From positions 496,001 to 560,000 of the forward strand of contig NZ_OZ032161.1 of the NCBI RefSeq assembly GCF_964026575.1: a stretch of 64,000 bases of DNA, read 5' to 3'. This DNA is from Candidatus Tisiphia endosymbiont of Melanophora roralis (lineage in GTDB: Bacteria > Pseudomonadota > Alphaproteobacteria > Rickettsiales > Rickettsiaceae). Each line of letters begins with the position of its first letter. Positions within the stretch are counted from its first letter, which is position 1. The notes under the pieces were generated by a model that was not told the DNA's origin, did no database searches, and saw only the letters and a program-made list of their open reading frames with translations. Shown here one piece after another: positions 19,628 through 28,608 of this stretch. The translations under genes were made by a program, and so were the position numbers.

Positions 19628-20873
19628 CCACAGGTATCATTATAATTAATAATCCTATATAGCCAAAAAACTCAACTAAATACACCAGTCCGAATGAAGT
19701 TATTATATACATTATAACACGTGATAAAGCATAAGAAAAAGATGAATGAGTAAAACGTCGGAAAATTGATATATGCGTATATGTTATTGGTCTTGCTGGC
19801 ACATAGTCACAGGCAAATAGCATTATACAACATTGAATAAAAAATATAGTATAATGACTAGATGTTTTTGTTATTAACATTGGGGTAAGTAACATAACAA
19901 TTATAAACAAGCATAGTTTAGCTTTGATGATTTTTGGTGGATAAACTTTATAACTTAAAAAAGTCAATACTAACATTCCTATTAATTGAATTATTGAAAC
20001 AATAAAATTTTGATGAATGATTTGTTCTGAGCTGAATCCAAAATCTTGCTTAAGAATATTACCACAATAAACATAAGCAAAGTAAAAACATACTGGCCAA
20101 GCACAATCCATAAAAAACAAAGCTATTATGTTTTTCCTATCACTATTTTTTTCTACAATTCCTTTCCATATAGGATTAGATTTTAAGTCTTTTTTTGAGT
20201 CACCTAAAATATTTTTTATCCGTCTTTTTGCGTCAGCAAAATCAGTAGTTTCCTTTAAAGTTGTTCGTGCTATAACACCTATTATAGCTACCCCTGCTCC
20301 AAACCAAAATGCTATACGCCAATTTAAATTATGTAAGGTTGTAAAAGATGCAATAGCTAATGCAAATGTACCACCTAATATAGAAAAGACAGAGGTTAAT
20401 GCTACTACTGGGTATTGGATAGGTGGTTTTGTTATTTCAGTTAAGTATAATTGTGCACCTATAAATTCTCCCATAGATGATAAGCCTTGAAGAATTCGAC
20501 ATATTGTAACTAATATAGTAGCAATGAGTCCAACTTCAGCATAAGTTGGAAGATTAGCCATCACAAAACAGGATAAAGCCATCATAAAAGTTGTAATAAT
20601 AACAGTTGCCTTACGTCCAATATTATCTCCTATCCAGCCAAATAGCAAAGCCCCAAATGGTCTTAATAAATAAGTAGAACAAAAAGCAAAAGCAGCATAA
20701 ATTGCTGCAGTATGAGGGTCAGATTTTGGAAAAAACAACTCATTCAACAATACCGCCATATGAACATAAAGCATCAGATCAAAATACTCTAGGAAAGTCC
20801 CTATTGAAAGCAATCCAACAGCTTCTTTTTGTTCTTTCGTTAGGCTTCTTTGTTCCTGCTGATATCCTATCAT
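19548..20873 (-). CDS. ProP-like MFS transporter (copy 1)
   Basis: 441 residues, 12 membrane segments. The N-terminal LSIGTFLEYFDLMLYVHMAV and the loop FGWIGDNIGRKATVIIT are the signatures of the metabolite-H+ symporter branch of the major facilitator superfamily, to which ProP belongs. Rickettsiaceae carry many such genes, probably to import host osmolytes or metabolites; the substrate is not known. It is convergent with and overlaps spoT copy 1. The upstream sequence matches that of proP copy 3. Confidence 0.88.
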   Translation of the reverse strand: MIGYQQEQRSLTKEQKEAVGLLSIGTFLEYFDLMLYVHMAVLLNELFFPKSDPHTAAIYAAFAFCSTYLLRPFGALLFGWIGDNIGRKATVIITTFMMALSCFVMANLPTYAEVGLIATILVTICRILQGLSSMGEFIGAQLYLTEITKPPIQYPVVALTSVFSILGGTFALAIASFTTLHNLNWRIAFWFGAGVAIIGVIARTTLKETTDFADAKRRIKNILGDSKKDLKSNPIWKGIVEKNSDRKNIIALFFMDCAWPVCFYFAYVYCGNILKQDFGFSSEQIIHQNFIVSIIQLIGMLVLTFLSYKVYPPKIIKAKLCLFIIVMLLTPMLITKTSSHYTIFFIQCCIMLFACDYVPARPITYTHISIFRRFTHSSFSYALSRVIMYIITSFGLVYLVEFFGYIGLLIIMIPVVISYSFGVMHFGRLEKAAGNYFDKKN

Positions 20874-21009
20874 TTATTCACCTTAAATATATTTATTAGT
20901 ATTTATAAATACTGAAGATTTGGTTAATTAATAGCAAGAAAATTATAGTATCGAAAATTGAAATAATAAATCTTGGTTGTAACAATATCACGGTTCTATA
21001 AACAAATTA

Positions 21010-21195
21010 CTCACCTTACGCATAATCCCCATGGCAATTTAAAAGTCATAGGAAAAACAGCCTAGCGTCTATTAGCGAGGAGCTGCAACGCAGCGACGAA
21101 GCAATTGAATGAATGTGGATTGCCACGACCACTACGTGGTTTCGCAATGACATCTTGTACTTTCCTACAATTTTTAAATGCCATACATAAGGTGA
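21010..21195. mobile_element. 186 bp repeat insertion with 8 bp direct repeats (family G, copy G1)
   Basis: Compared with the sister segment at 61,930, which reads straight through ATAAACAAATTAGAAG, this copy has an insert flanked by ACAAATTA at 21002-21009 and 21196-21203. Its ends are inverted (CTCACCTTACGCAT and ATACATAAGGTGA). The inside carries the GTCTATTAGCGAGG...GCAATGAC palindrome seen in other family G copies. An open frame on the minus strand across it is not a gene. Confidence 0.8.
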
Positions 21196-21405
21196 ACAAA
21201 TTAGAAGGGGGAAAAAAGATATTTGGTAAAAATATAGGCTGAGATCAACGAGATGTTGATTATCAAAATCGTATCGCATACGAGTAGAATATTGGATATT
21301 GTTTATATATGAAAAACTAATTAATTTTTTTATTAAAAATTAAGTTGACTATTATTTTAGAATTGATTCTAATTAAAATATTGCAACATAAATCAACCTA
21401 ATAGC

Positions 21406-21507
21406 ATGGCAAAATATAAAATGGCTGATGATTTTGATGATAGGGATAAAGGTAACGGGAAGGAAGAAGACAAGGTAAGTCTTGATCTGTTTAAGAGTGC
21501 AGTTTAG
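21406..21507 (+). pseudogene. Decayed 5' fragment of the coiled-coil gene found at 62149
   Basis: Encodes MAKYKMADDFDDRDKGNGKE and then stops after 33 codons. The MADDFDD.DKG start and about 200 bases of upstream sequence match the 420-residue gene at 62149. The rest of that gene is absent, so this is a relic. Confidence 0.75.
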
Positions 21508-21522
21508 GAATATTTAAGAAGG

Positions 21523-21810
21523 ATGCTACACGAGTCTATACTGATGTTTTTTCAGAGGTGGGGCAATGGGTTAATGCTATTAAGACAATCACTACAATAT
21601 CCTAACAAGAATGCAGAAATTTCTGTGTCTGCTGCAGTTTGGGCTGATAAACAATTAGAATCGCATTGTCAACAATTTCACTCATATCAGGGGGCATCTT
21701 CTTCCCAGCATAATGCTTCGTACGAAACTTGCCCTAGTACATCTGACTCGGAAGACGATACAGCACTAGCTGAAACTGTTAAACTCCATATGTGTTGTGA
21801 AATTATGTAG
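21523..21810 (+). CDS. Hypothetical protein, possibly a remnant
   Basis: 95 residues with no recognised domain. The C-terminal half is rich in Ser, Gln and acidic residues (ASSSQHNASYETCPSTSDSE). It starts at an ATG 12 bases after the preceding remnant stops and is followed by a terminator-like hairpin. It could be a late part of a degraded longer gene. Nothing indicates function. Confidence 0.35.
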   Translation: MLHESILMFFQRWGNGLMLLRQSLQYPNKNAEISVSAAVWADKQLESHCQQFHSYQGASSSQHNASYETCPSTSDSEDDTALAETVKLHMCCEIM

Positions 21811-21833
21811 TATCAATTCCATAAATCGTCATC

Positions 21834-21862
21834 CCCTATGCCAATTGGTATAGGGAGTTTTT
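21834..21862 (+). terminator. Rho-independent terminator
   Basis: CCCTATGCC-AATT-GGTATAGGG forms a hairpin with one G-T pair followed by AGTTTTT. It lies after the hypothetical gene and 56 bases before proP copy 2. Confidence 0.75.
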
Positions 21863-21917
21863 AACACAATTATATATAACTCTAGATAACATGTAACTTA
21901 AGGGTTTAAACACTAAT

Positions 21918-23249
21918 ATGAGCAAATTTGTACAAGCAGATGGCAGGGTTATCTATCCCCAGACCAGCCTAACGAGAGAACAAAAAGAAGCCGTCGGATT
22001 ACTTTCAATTGGGACGTTCTTAGAATACTTTGACTTAATGCTTTACGTTCATATGGCAGTACTTCTTAATGAGATTTTTTTTGAGACCACTGATTCTCAC
22101 ACAGCCTCTTTAATGGCGGCTTTTGCCTTTTGTTCAACCTACGTTTTTCGACCTATTGGGGCATTAGTATTTGGTTGGTTGGGCGATAATATAGGACGTA
22201 AATCTACCGTTATCATCACAACTTTTATGATGGCTGTATCATGTCTTGTCATGGCTAATCTTCCTACCTATACCCAGATAGGGGTTGCAGCGGCTTGGAT
22301 AGTAACAATCTGCCGCATTGTGCAAGGTATATCTTCTATGGGAGAGATAGTAGGTGCTGAACTTTATATAACGGAAACGATTAACCCACCAGCCCAATAT
22401 GCAATTGTCGGATCATTAGGAGTTTCTGCTTCCCTAGGAGCATTAGGTGCTTTAGCTATTGCCTCACTTGTTACTTCTTATGGCTTTAACTGGCGTGCAG
22501 CATTTTGGATAGGTGCAGTAATTGCATTGATTGGTTTTATTGCAAGAACGAAGCTACGAGAAACGCCTGAATTTGCTGATGCCAAACGTCAACTAAAAGA
22601 AGTTTTTGCACAAACTAATACAGATACCAGTACTTTAGTAAAAAATCCTATTTGGACAGAAAAAGTTAATAAAAAAACAATATTAGCTCTTTTTTTCTTA
22701 CAATGTGCTTTACCTGTAGGTTTTTATTTTATTTATATATATTGTAGTAATATTTTACAAACTAACTTTGGTTATACAATTGCTGAGGTTATTCATCATA
22801 ATTTTATTCTATGTCTAATACAGCTCTTGGTCGTATCAATATTATCTTATTTAAGTTACAAAATATATCCACTATTAACCATGAAAATTATACTCATAAT
22901 ATGTTCTATTTTTATCATATTTTGTCCATATTTTTTGAATAATCTTCATTCTCCGTTTGAGTTATTTTTAATTCAACTCTTTATCATTTTATTTAACGAA
23001 TGTTTAGGTCCTGCTATGCCAATTATTTATAAACATTTTCCTGTATTTAAACGTTTCACCTGTGCTAGCATTATATTCGCTATATCACGTGCTTTCGTGT
23101 CTGTTATTACTGCTTTTGGCTTCACTTATCTTGTTAACCATTTTGGCTATTGGGGATTATGGGTTATTATGATCCCTACAATTGTGGGGTTCGCATACGG
23201 GCTATTACATTTTGAAAAGTTGGAGAAAGTGGCGGGGAATTATCCATAG
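21918..23249 (+). CDS. ProP-like MFS transporter (copy 2)
   Basis: 443 residues, 12 membrane segments, with LSIGTFLEYFDLMLYVHMAV and FGWLGDNIGRKSTVIIT as in its paralogues. The N-terminus (MSKFVQADGRVIYPQTS) differs from the MIGYQQEQRS of copies 1 and 3. Its orientation is opposite to copy 1. The last 74 bases overlap the end of spoT copy 2 on the other strand. Confidence 0.88.
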   Translation: MSKFVQADGRVIYPQTSLTREQKEAVGLLSIGTFLEYFDLMLYVHMAVLLNEIFFETTDSHTASLMAAFAFCSTYVFRPIGALVFGWLGDNIGRKSTVIITTFMMAVSCLVMANLPTYTQIGVAAAWIVTICRIVQGISSMGEIVGAELYITETINPPAQYAIVGSLGVSASLGALGALAIASLVTSYGFNWRAAFWIGAVIALIGFIARTKLRETPEFADAKRQLKEVFAQTNTDTSTLVKNPIWTEKVNKKTILALFFLQCALPVGFYFIYIYCSNILQTNFGYTIAEVIHHNFILCLIQLLVVSILSYLSYKIYPLLTMKIILIICSIFIIFCPYFLNNLHSPFELFLIQLFIILFNECLGPAMPIIYKHFPVFKRFTCASIIFAISRAFVSVITAFGFTYLVNHFGYWGLWVIMIPTIVGFAYGLLHFEKLEKVAGNYP

Positions 23250-23895
23250 AATTTTGATGATTATGTTGATCAAACTGCTGTATGGATAAATTTTTATAAC
23301 ATAATGCAGTTAAGTCTTGTGTTATTGTTGGTATTTTTAAATGCATAGCAATGATTATAAAATTTTTTACGGTTTCTTCAATAATCTTCCTAGCTTTTTC
23401 AGGTGATTTAACTCCTAGAGTTTGTAAGTTGTGAACTCGGTCAAATAATTTAATCAATGCCACATCATATTTTTCTTGTTGAAGTAATATATCTAATGTT
23501 TCTGCCGAGCTAATCTTGCCGTGAGGCTTGTTCCTGCTTAAGTCTTCTACTTGACTAGCAACCTGCTCCCCAAAAATATAAGCAATCATTTTTGCGGTAA
23601 GTGTTGTATCCTCAATGGTGTCATGTAGTATGCTGGTAACAATAATGTCAGTACGAAAAAGATAATCAGAGATCATATATGCTACCTCTATTGGGTGAGA
23701 GTAATAAGGCTCGCCTGACTGCCTCATTTGGCTGCCATGATATTTCTTGGCGTAATAAATAGCCTTTATAACCTCATCAATATCTATTGACCGGTTTACT
23801 TCCTCATTCATCTTACGTAATTTGTCCAGTAATCTAGTAGCATATTGACAAGGTGCATACTTTGAGTTGTCCCAATAATTAATATCTTCTTCCAT
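23176..23895 (-). CDS. SpoT-like (p)ppGpp hydrolase, HD domain only (copy 2)
   Basis: About 239 residues counted from MEEDINYWDNSKY, which aligns with the start of the two paralogues; a frame opening nine codons upstream (23922) is less likely. The HD residues are present (KYHGSQMRQSGEP, ILHDTIEDT, KLFDRVHN). The region between Tyr-Met and the next helix is shorter (MISDYLFRTD) than in copies 1 and 3 by about eight residues. It is convergent and overlapping with proP copy 2. Confidence 0.87.
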   Translation of the reverse strand: MEEDINYWDNSKYAPCQYATRLLDKLRKMNEEVNRSIDIDEVIKAIYYAKKYHGSQMRQSGEPYYSHPIEVAYMISDYLFRTDIIVTSILHDTIEDTTLTAKMIAYIFGEQVASQVEDLSRNKPHGKISSAETLDILLQQEKYDVALIKLFDRVHNLQTLGVKSPEKARKIIEETVKNFIIIAMHLKIPTITQDLTALCYKNLSIQQFDQHNHQNSMDNSPPLSPTFQNVIARMRTPQL

Positions 23896-24037
23896 AAAAA
23901 CCATAAATATTTTTATATTCAATCTATAGATTAAACTAAAATATAAATTATTACCAAGGATTTTTTATCTATTTTTAAAAAAGATGAATATTTTTGTATT
24001 TTGTTGTTGTGTAAATAGACAGCTACTCCCTTTATGT

Positions 24038-25810
24038 TCACTTATCCCCCTCCTCTAATTCCTTATTATATAATTTATAATATTCCGCTTTATTGTCCAT
24101 AAGTTGTGAGTGAGTTCCTTGTTCAAATATCATACCAGATTTCATAACAACTATATGATCAACATCCTTAATGCTCGATAAACGATGTGTTATAATTAGG
24201 GTGGTTTTATTCTCACGAATATTTACTAAAGAATTTAAAATTAATCGCTCAGAATTTTGATCTAACGAACTTGTTGCCTCATCCCAAACTAAAATTGCTG
24301 CTGATTTCAAAAAAGCTCTAGCTATCGCTAAACGCTGACGTTGTCCACCTGAAAGTGTTGAACCTTGATTACCAATGATCGTATCATACCCTGCAGGCAG
24401 ATTTGAGATAAATTGATGAGCATCAGCATATTTTGCTGCTATAATAATCTGATCACGAGTTGCATTTGGATTACCATAAGCAATATTTTCTGCAACACTA
24501 GTGTCAAATAATGTAGTATCTTGAGTTACTAAAGAAATTTGCTGCCTTAAAGAGTCAATCTTTATATCTTTAATATCATAATTATCAATTAAAATTTGTC
24601 CGCTAGTTGGGTTATAGAATCTTACTAATAAATTAGATAACGAGGTTTTGCCACTGCCAGAACGTCCAACAAAAGCTGTAGTTTTCCCTGGCATTATTTT
24701 TAGATTAATGAGCTTTAAAGCTACTTTATTATTAAATTTTAGCTCGACATTGTTAAAAATTATTTGTGGATTAACTAACTGAACATTTTGAGCATTTACA
24801 CTATCTTTAATAATAGGCTCAGTATCTAGGATATTAAAAACTCTTCTTGTCGCAGCAATACCTTCTTGTAAGTTTACATTTAAAGAAACCAAACTTTTAA
24901 AAGGTCTATAAGCTGCAAGAAATGCAGTAATAAAAGCAAAAAATGCTCCTGGTGTAGTTTCTCCTTTTATGACTAACAACCCACCATACCAAATAAGCCC
25001 TCCAACTGTAATACCACTTAATACTTCCATGATTGGTGAAACCAATGCATCCAGTTTTGCAGTTTTCTTTAGAAAACGTAAAATATTACTAGAGAGCAAT
25101 AAAGCTCGATTGCTTTCAATCTTCTCTCCTAAAAAGGACTTAACAATTTTAATTGACTGAAAAGTTTCATCTAACCTAGAAGTATAATTAGCTAATTCCT
25201 CTTGAGCTTGACCTGATATTCTACGAATTTTTTTCCCTAATTTCTGTATTGGATAAATTGCTAGGGGAAATGCTAGAAATACAATACAAGACAACCCAGG
25301 TTCTAACTTAAACATCACTATGATAAGACCTATTACTGTTAAAAAATGTTTGGCACATCCTACTAGTAAATTTGACACAGCACCACGCATCATGGAAATA
25401 TCGTTAGTAAAACGTGATATTAAACGCCCCGATGATTGAGATTGAATAAAGAGAATGTCGGCAAACAATAGATGCTCATACATCTTAATTTGCAGATCGG
25501 TTAAAATCCTCTGACCAAGAAATTTAATTAAATAATTTGAATAATATTCAGCTATCCCTTTAATAGTAAATGTTATTACTACCATTAACGGTAAAAATAA
25601 TAACATTTGACGATTTCCTGTTAAAAATATTTGATCAATAGTTGGTTGCACTAAATTAACGCTATAAGCAGCACACATAGCTGCAACTACCATACAAAAT
25701 ACTGCTATGCTGATCTGTTTGAGATATGGTTTTATATGATCAACTATTAACCTTCTTAAAGTATTATAGGCACTGTAGTCATACTTTATTAGATTATGTT
25801 TTTTTTGCAA
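24038..25810 (-). CDS. MsbA-type ABC exporter (fused permease and ATPase)
   Basis: 590 residues. The N-terminal half has six membrane segments (residues about 25-310). The C-terminal ATPase has Walker A GRSGSGKTS, the signature LSGGQRQRLAIARAF, Walker B ILVWDEATSSLD and the switch His in IITHRLSSI. The start is a TTG preceded by AAGGAGAG. The family flips lipid A core or other amphipathic molecules to the periplasmic leaflet. The length and half-transporter design fit MsbA; export of another lipid cannot be excluded. Confidence 0.88.
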   Translation of the reverse strand: MQKKHNLIKYDYSAYNTLRRLIVDHIKPYLKQISIAVFCMVVAAMCAAYSVNLVQPTIDQIFLTGNRQMLLFLPLMVVITFTIKGIAEYYSNYLIKFLGQRILTDLQIKMYEHLLFADILFIQSQSSGRLISRFTNDISMMRGAVSNLLVGCAKHFLTVIGLIIVMFKLEPGLSCIVFLAFPLAIYPIQKLGKKIRRISGQAQEELANYTSRLDETFQSIKIVKSFLGEKIESNRALLLSSNILRFLKKTAKLDALVSPIMEVLSGITVGGLIWYGGLLVIKGETTPGAFFAFITAFLAAYRPFKSLVSLNVNLQEGIAATRRVFNILDTEPIIKDSVNAQNVQLVNPQIIFNNVELKFNNKVALKLINLKIMPGKTTAFVGRSGSGKTSLSNLLVRFYNPTSGQILIDNYDIKDIKIDSLRQQISLVTQDTTLFDTSVAENIAYGNPNATRDQIIIAAKYADAHQFISNLPAGYDTIIGNQGSTLSGGQRQRLAIARAFLKSAAILVWDEATSSLDQNSERLILNSLVNIRENKTTLIITHRLSSIKDVDHIVVMKSGMIFEQGTHSQLMDNKAEYYKLYNKELEEGDK

Positions 25811-25840
25811 AATTCTCTCCTTCAGTTTGGTAATTTGTTA

Positions 25841-25984
25841 TATAGCTAACCAAGGTTAGTATTTGTCCATAGCAAATTGGCGTCATTGCGAGACCACATA
25901 GTGGTCGTGGCAATCCATTTGGATTGCTTTGTCGTGCTTACGCACTCCTCGCAATGACGGAGTAATACTATTCGGGTTAGCTAT
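25841..25984. repeat. Family G palindromic element (copy G2)
   Basis: The outer arms TAGCTAACC and GGGTTAGCTA enclose CGTCATTGCGAG...GTGGCAATCC and the complementary CTCGCAATGACGG. The CGTCATTGCGAG motif is a widespread rickettsial intergenic repeat. The last codons and stop of the adjacent MFS gene lie in its right arm. Confidence 0.8.
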
Positions 25985-27230
25985 AATTTGTTATAACGTT
26001 TGTACTATACAGATAAATTACTGTACTGAACAATATTAATAACAATATCAGGAAAAATCCTAGCACTAAGAATATTGAATTAAAATATTGCCACAATAAC
26101 ATACAAAAAAATGGTGTTGTTGACGAAAATATCATGCCACCAAGTGAATGCGATATGCTACACATTCTAGCTCTAATATTAGTAATGAATAGAGATTGGA
26201 CAATAACTTGTAATGGTACTACATAAAATGGAGCAAGGGCTATAAGAATGATGGGGAAGTAAATCACAAAGATTTCTTTATATAATAGAAACTGTACAAT
26301 AATTATAACTAACAAACTTAATGATAACGATGTAATAATTTGTTTTTTAGGATAAATCCTATCGGCTAAAAAACCAGAAAACACTGACATAATAGCGTAA
26401 ATGGTTATTAAGACTATATTGATAATTTGAGCTTGATTGCTATTCATAAGCAACGCACTTTTTGCTGCAAAGACTCCCCAAAAAATAATTAAAAAATGGT
26501 AAATACCTCCTATGCAACCACTTATTAATATTGCTATGATAAATCTGCCAAATGAACTTTTTATAATCTTTCCTAAATCAAAAAAGTTGTAATATATAGA
26601 TTTATGATCCTTTTTAGACTTTAAAAACTCTTCACTTTCACGAAAATAGTGCCTTAGACTTATGATAAATAAACCAAAAATTCCACCAATAATAAAATTG
26701 ACCCGCCATAAATGAGACATTTGTTCAAACTTTGTCGAAAAATGATAAATTGTTGCAGCAAGCAATGCTCCAACCTGAGTACAAAATGACACGATACCAT
26801 AAGTATAATTTTTGTGCCTCATACCCACCTTTTCGACAACATAAATTTTTATTGCATCGCTCTCCCCTGCCAAACTCATTAAAAATGTCATACGACAAAA
26901 TATTAAAATTATTGTAGCATACATACCAATTTTATCAAAATTAGGGGTTAATCCTATAAGAATTGTAGAGATAGTAGCCAAAAATACTGAGATTTTAACT
27001 GATACAACTCTACCATATTTGTCACTGATAAAACCAAAAATGATCGAGCCTATGGGACGAGCTATTACAGCTATGCTGAATATAGCAAAAAATAATAATA
27101 TCTGCCTATCATTTGATCCTAGAGGTAAAAAATTCTTGGATAGAGCTGCTGCCGAGAGACCAAAAAGAGCATAATCATAATAACGCACGATTGTCGTAAA
27201 AAAAGCAATTAGGAATGCCGGTCTTGTCAT
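25977..27230 (-). CDS. MFS transporter (ProP-related)
   Basis: 417 residues with 12 predicted membrane segments. ARPIGSIIFGFISDKYGRVV is the loop 2-3 signature of the superfamily, and YYDYALFGLSAAAL near the N-terminus resembles the FDxxLYG stretch of metabolite-H+ symporters. It is more diverged than the three ProP copies above. It lies in tandem with the next MFS gene, separated by about 20 bases. The substrate is unknown. Confidence 0.82.
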   Translation of the reverse strand: MTRPAFLIAFFTTIVRYYDYALFGLSAAALSKNFLPLGSNDRQILLFFAIFSIAVIARPIGSIIFGFISDKYGRVVSVKISVFLATISTILIGLTPNFDKIGMYATIILIFCRMTFLMSLAGESDAIKIYVVEKVGMRHKNYTYGIVSFCTQVGALLAATIYHFSTKFEQMSHLWRVNFIIGGIFGLFIISLRHYFRESEEFLKSKKDHKSIYYNFFDLGKIIKSSFGRFIIAILISGCIGGIYHFLIIFWGVFAAKSALLMNSNQAQIINIVLITIYAIMSVFSGFLADRIYPKKQIITSLSLSLLVIIIVQFLLYKEIFVIYFPIILIALAPFYVVPLQVIVQSLFITNIRARMCSISHSLGGMIFSSTTPFFCMLLWQYFNSIFLVLGFFLILLLILFSTVIYLYSTNVITNYS

Positions 27231-27252
27231 ACATCTAGATCTATTATGTTTT

Positions 27253-28446
27253 TCATGGTATACTCTTCACCGCCCATATGGTAACTAAAGTAATCATTGC
27301 AATATAAACTCCTATGGCTATAGAAGAGCCAGTAAAATGCCAAATAGCTATGCACACTGCAGGGGTAGATCGTCCAAATATTGAAGTACCTAAAGCATCA
27401 CCAATACTAACTAGCATATATTTATCTGAACTACGGAATAAGCTATTAAGCCAATAATTTAGTGGACATGCAAAAGTTACCCCTAAGGTAATAATCCATA
27501 AACGAACAAAATTAATATACCATACAGAAGCATCAGTAATATATAACCATAATGGTACTATGCTAATAAATAGAATGCTAGTGCTTACGATCATTACATC
27601 CACAGGGCGATATTTTTTAATAAAATGCCCTACTAATGGAATCATTGCTACATCTATGATTAATAAAATAGTATTAACACTCATCATCGCCTCCAAAGAT
27701 ATAGAAGTGATAAGAGGGACAAAACTATTCATCACGACAAAAGGTATGACATATGTCATATAGGAAAAACCACTAACTATAGATACACGTAGAATATTAC
27801 ACTTATTATTCAATATCACATTTGATGTAGAGGATTTCTGTTCTATTGCTCTTTGAGACGTATTAGAATAACGTCTAAGATAAATCCCGACAATCCCTGT
27901 ACTCCCTCCTAATATAAAACATAAACGCCAATATTCATGGTGATTAGAACTAATTAGAATGTTACTTACAAAAGAGGCAATAATAATGCCAAACATTGTT
28001 GATAACTCGTATAGATAAGATGCTTTCACTCCTTGAATCTGCGTCTTATTTTCTACAATATATAATTTGGCAATACAGTGTTCTCCTTCGCCAAAAATTG
28101 CTAACATCATTCGAATAATGAGCAACATCAATGGTGAAAACCAGCCAATCATTTGATAAGTTGGTATAAATCCTATTGACATAGTAGTAATAGCAACACC
28201 TATTAATGAATAGGATAGAGCCAAAGTTGGGCCTCGTTTTTTGACAATTATACTGAAAATTATCGAGCCAACTGGTCTAGTAACGATTGAAGTTGTTAGC
28301 ACACTATAGGTTAAGATTAAAGCAACTATAGGATCATCTTTGGGAAAAAAGATCATTGATAAAACTGGAGCAAGAAAACTATAAATAGCCGTATCAAAAT
28401 GATCTAGAGCATTACCTATTAGAATTGATATATCTTTTTTTTGCAT
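27253..28446 (-). CDS. MFS transporter (ProP-related)
   Basis: About 397 residues from the ATG at 28446, which has AGGG a few bases upstream; a TTG nine codons earlier (28473) is possible. IGNALDHFDTAIYSFLAPVL and TRPVGSIIFSIIVKKRGPTL are the family signatures, the second degenerate (no GDRxGR). Twelve membrane segments are visible. Tandem with the preceding MFS gene and probably co-transcribed. Confidence 0.82.
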   Translation of the reverse strand: MQKKDISILIGNALDHFDTAIYSFLAPVLSMIFFPKDDPIVALILTYSVLTTSIVTRPVGSIIFSIIVKKRGPTLALSYSLIGVAITTMSIGFIPTYQMIGWFSPLMLLIIRMMLAIFGEGEHCIAKLYIVENKTQIQGVKASYLYELSTMFGIIIASFVSNILISSNHHEYWRLCFILGGSTGIVGIYLRRYSNTSQRAIEQKSSTSNVILNNKCNILRVSIVSGFSYMTYVIPFVVMNSFVPLITSISLEAMMSVNTILLIIDVAMIPLVGHFIKKYRPVDVMIVSTSILFISIVPLWLYITDASVWYINFVRLWIITLGVTFACPLNYWLNSLFRSSDKYMLVSIGDALGTSIFGRSTPAVCIAIWHFTGSSIAIGVYIAMITLVTIWAVKSIP

Positions 28447-28608
28447 AAGAAACCCTAAATTTCTTGTTAACAAACTATCTACTAGCTTTACATGGGCTAC
28501 TACTTTATACTACTATGATTTCAAGAGTTGGTAGACGTAGTATACTCAAATCATTTGAGTATATACGTGCTAAACATACACATAAAAACTAATTAGGCTA
28601 TATTTAAA

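Larger units (their letters stand above)
18775..21507. repeat. Duplicated unit: spoT, proP and the start of a coiled-coil gene (copy 1)
   Basis: From TTAGAAAATATTGCATC through the spoT and proP genes, the proP upstream region and ATGGCTGATGATTTTGATGA, this segment follows the order and sequence of 59713-62200. It differs by the 186-base insertion at 21010-21195 and by decay after the first codons of the last gene. The two segments are diverged copies of one mobile-type block. Confidence 0.75.

Noticed and set aside
21046-21279. 77-residue frame on the minus strand
   Set aside because: Most of it lies in the 186-base insertion G1, absent from the sister segment.
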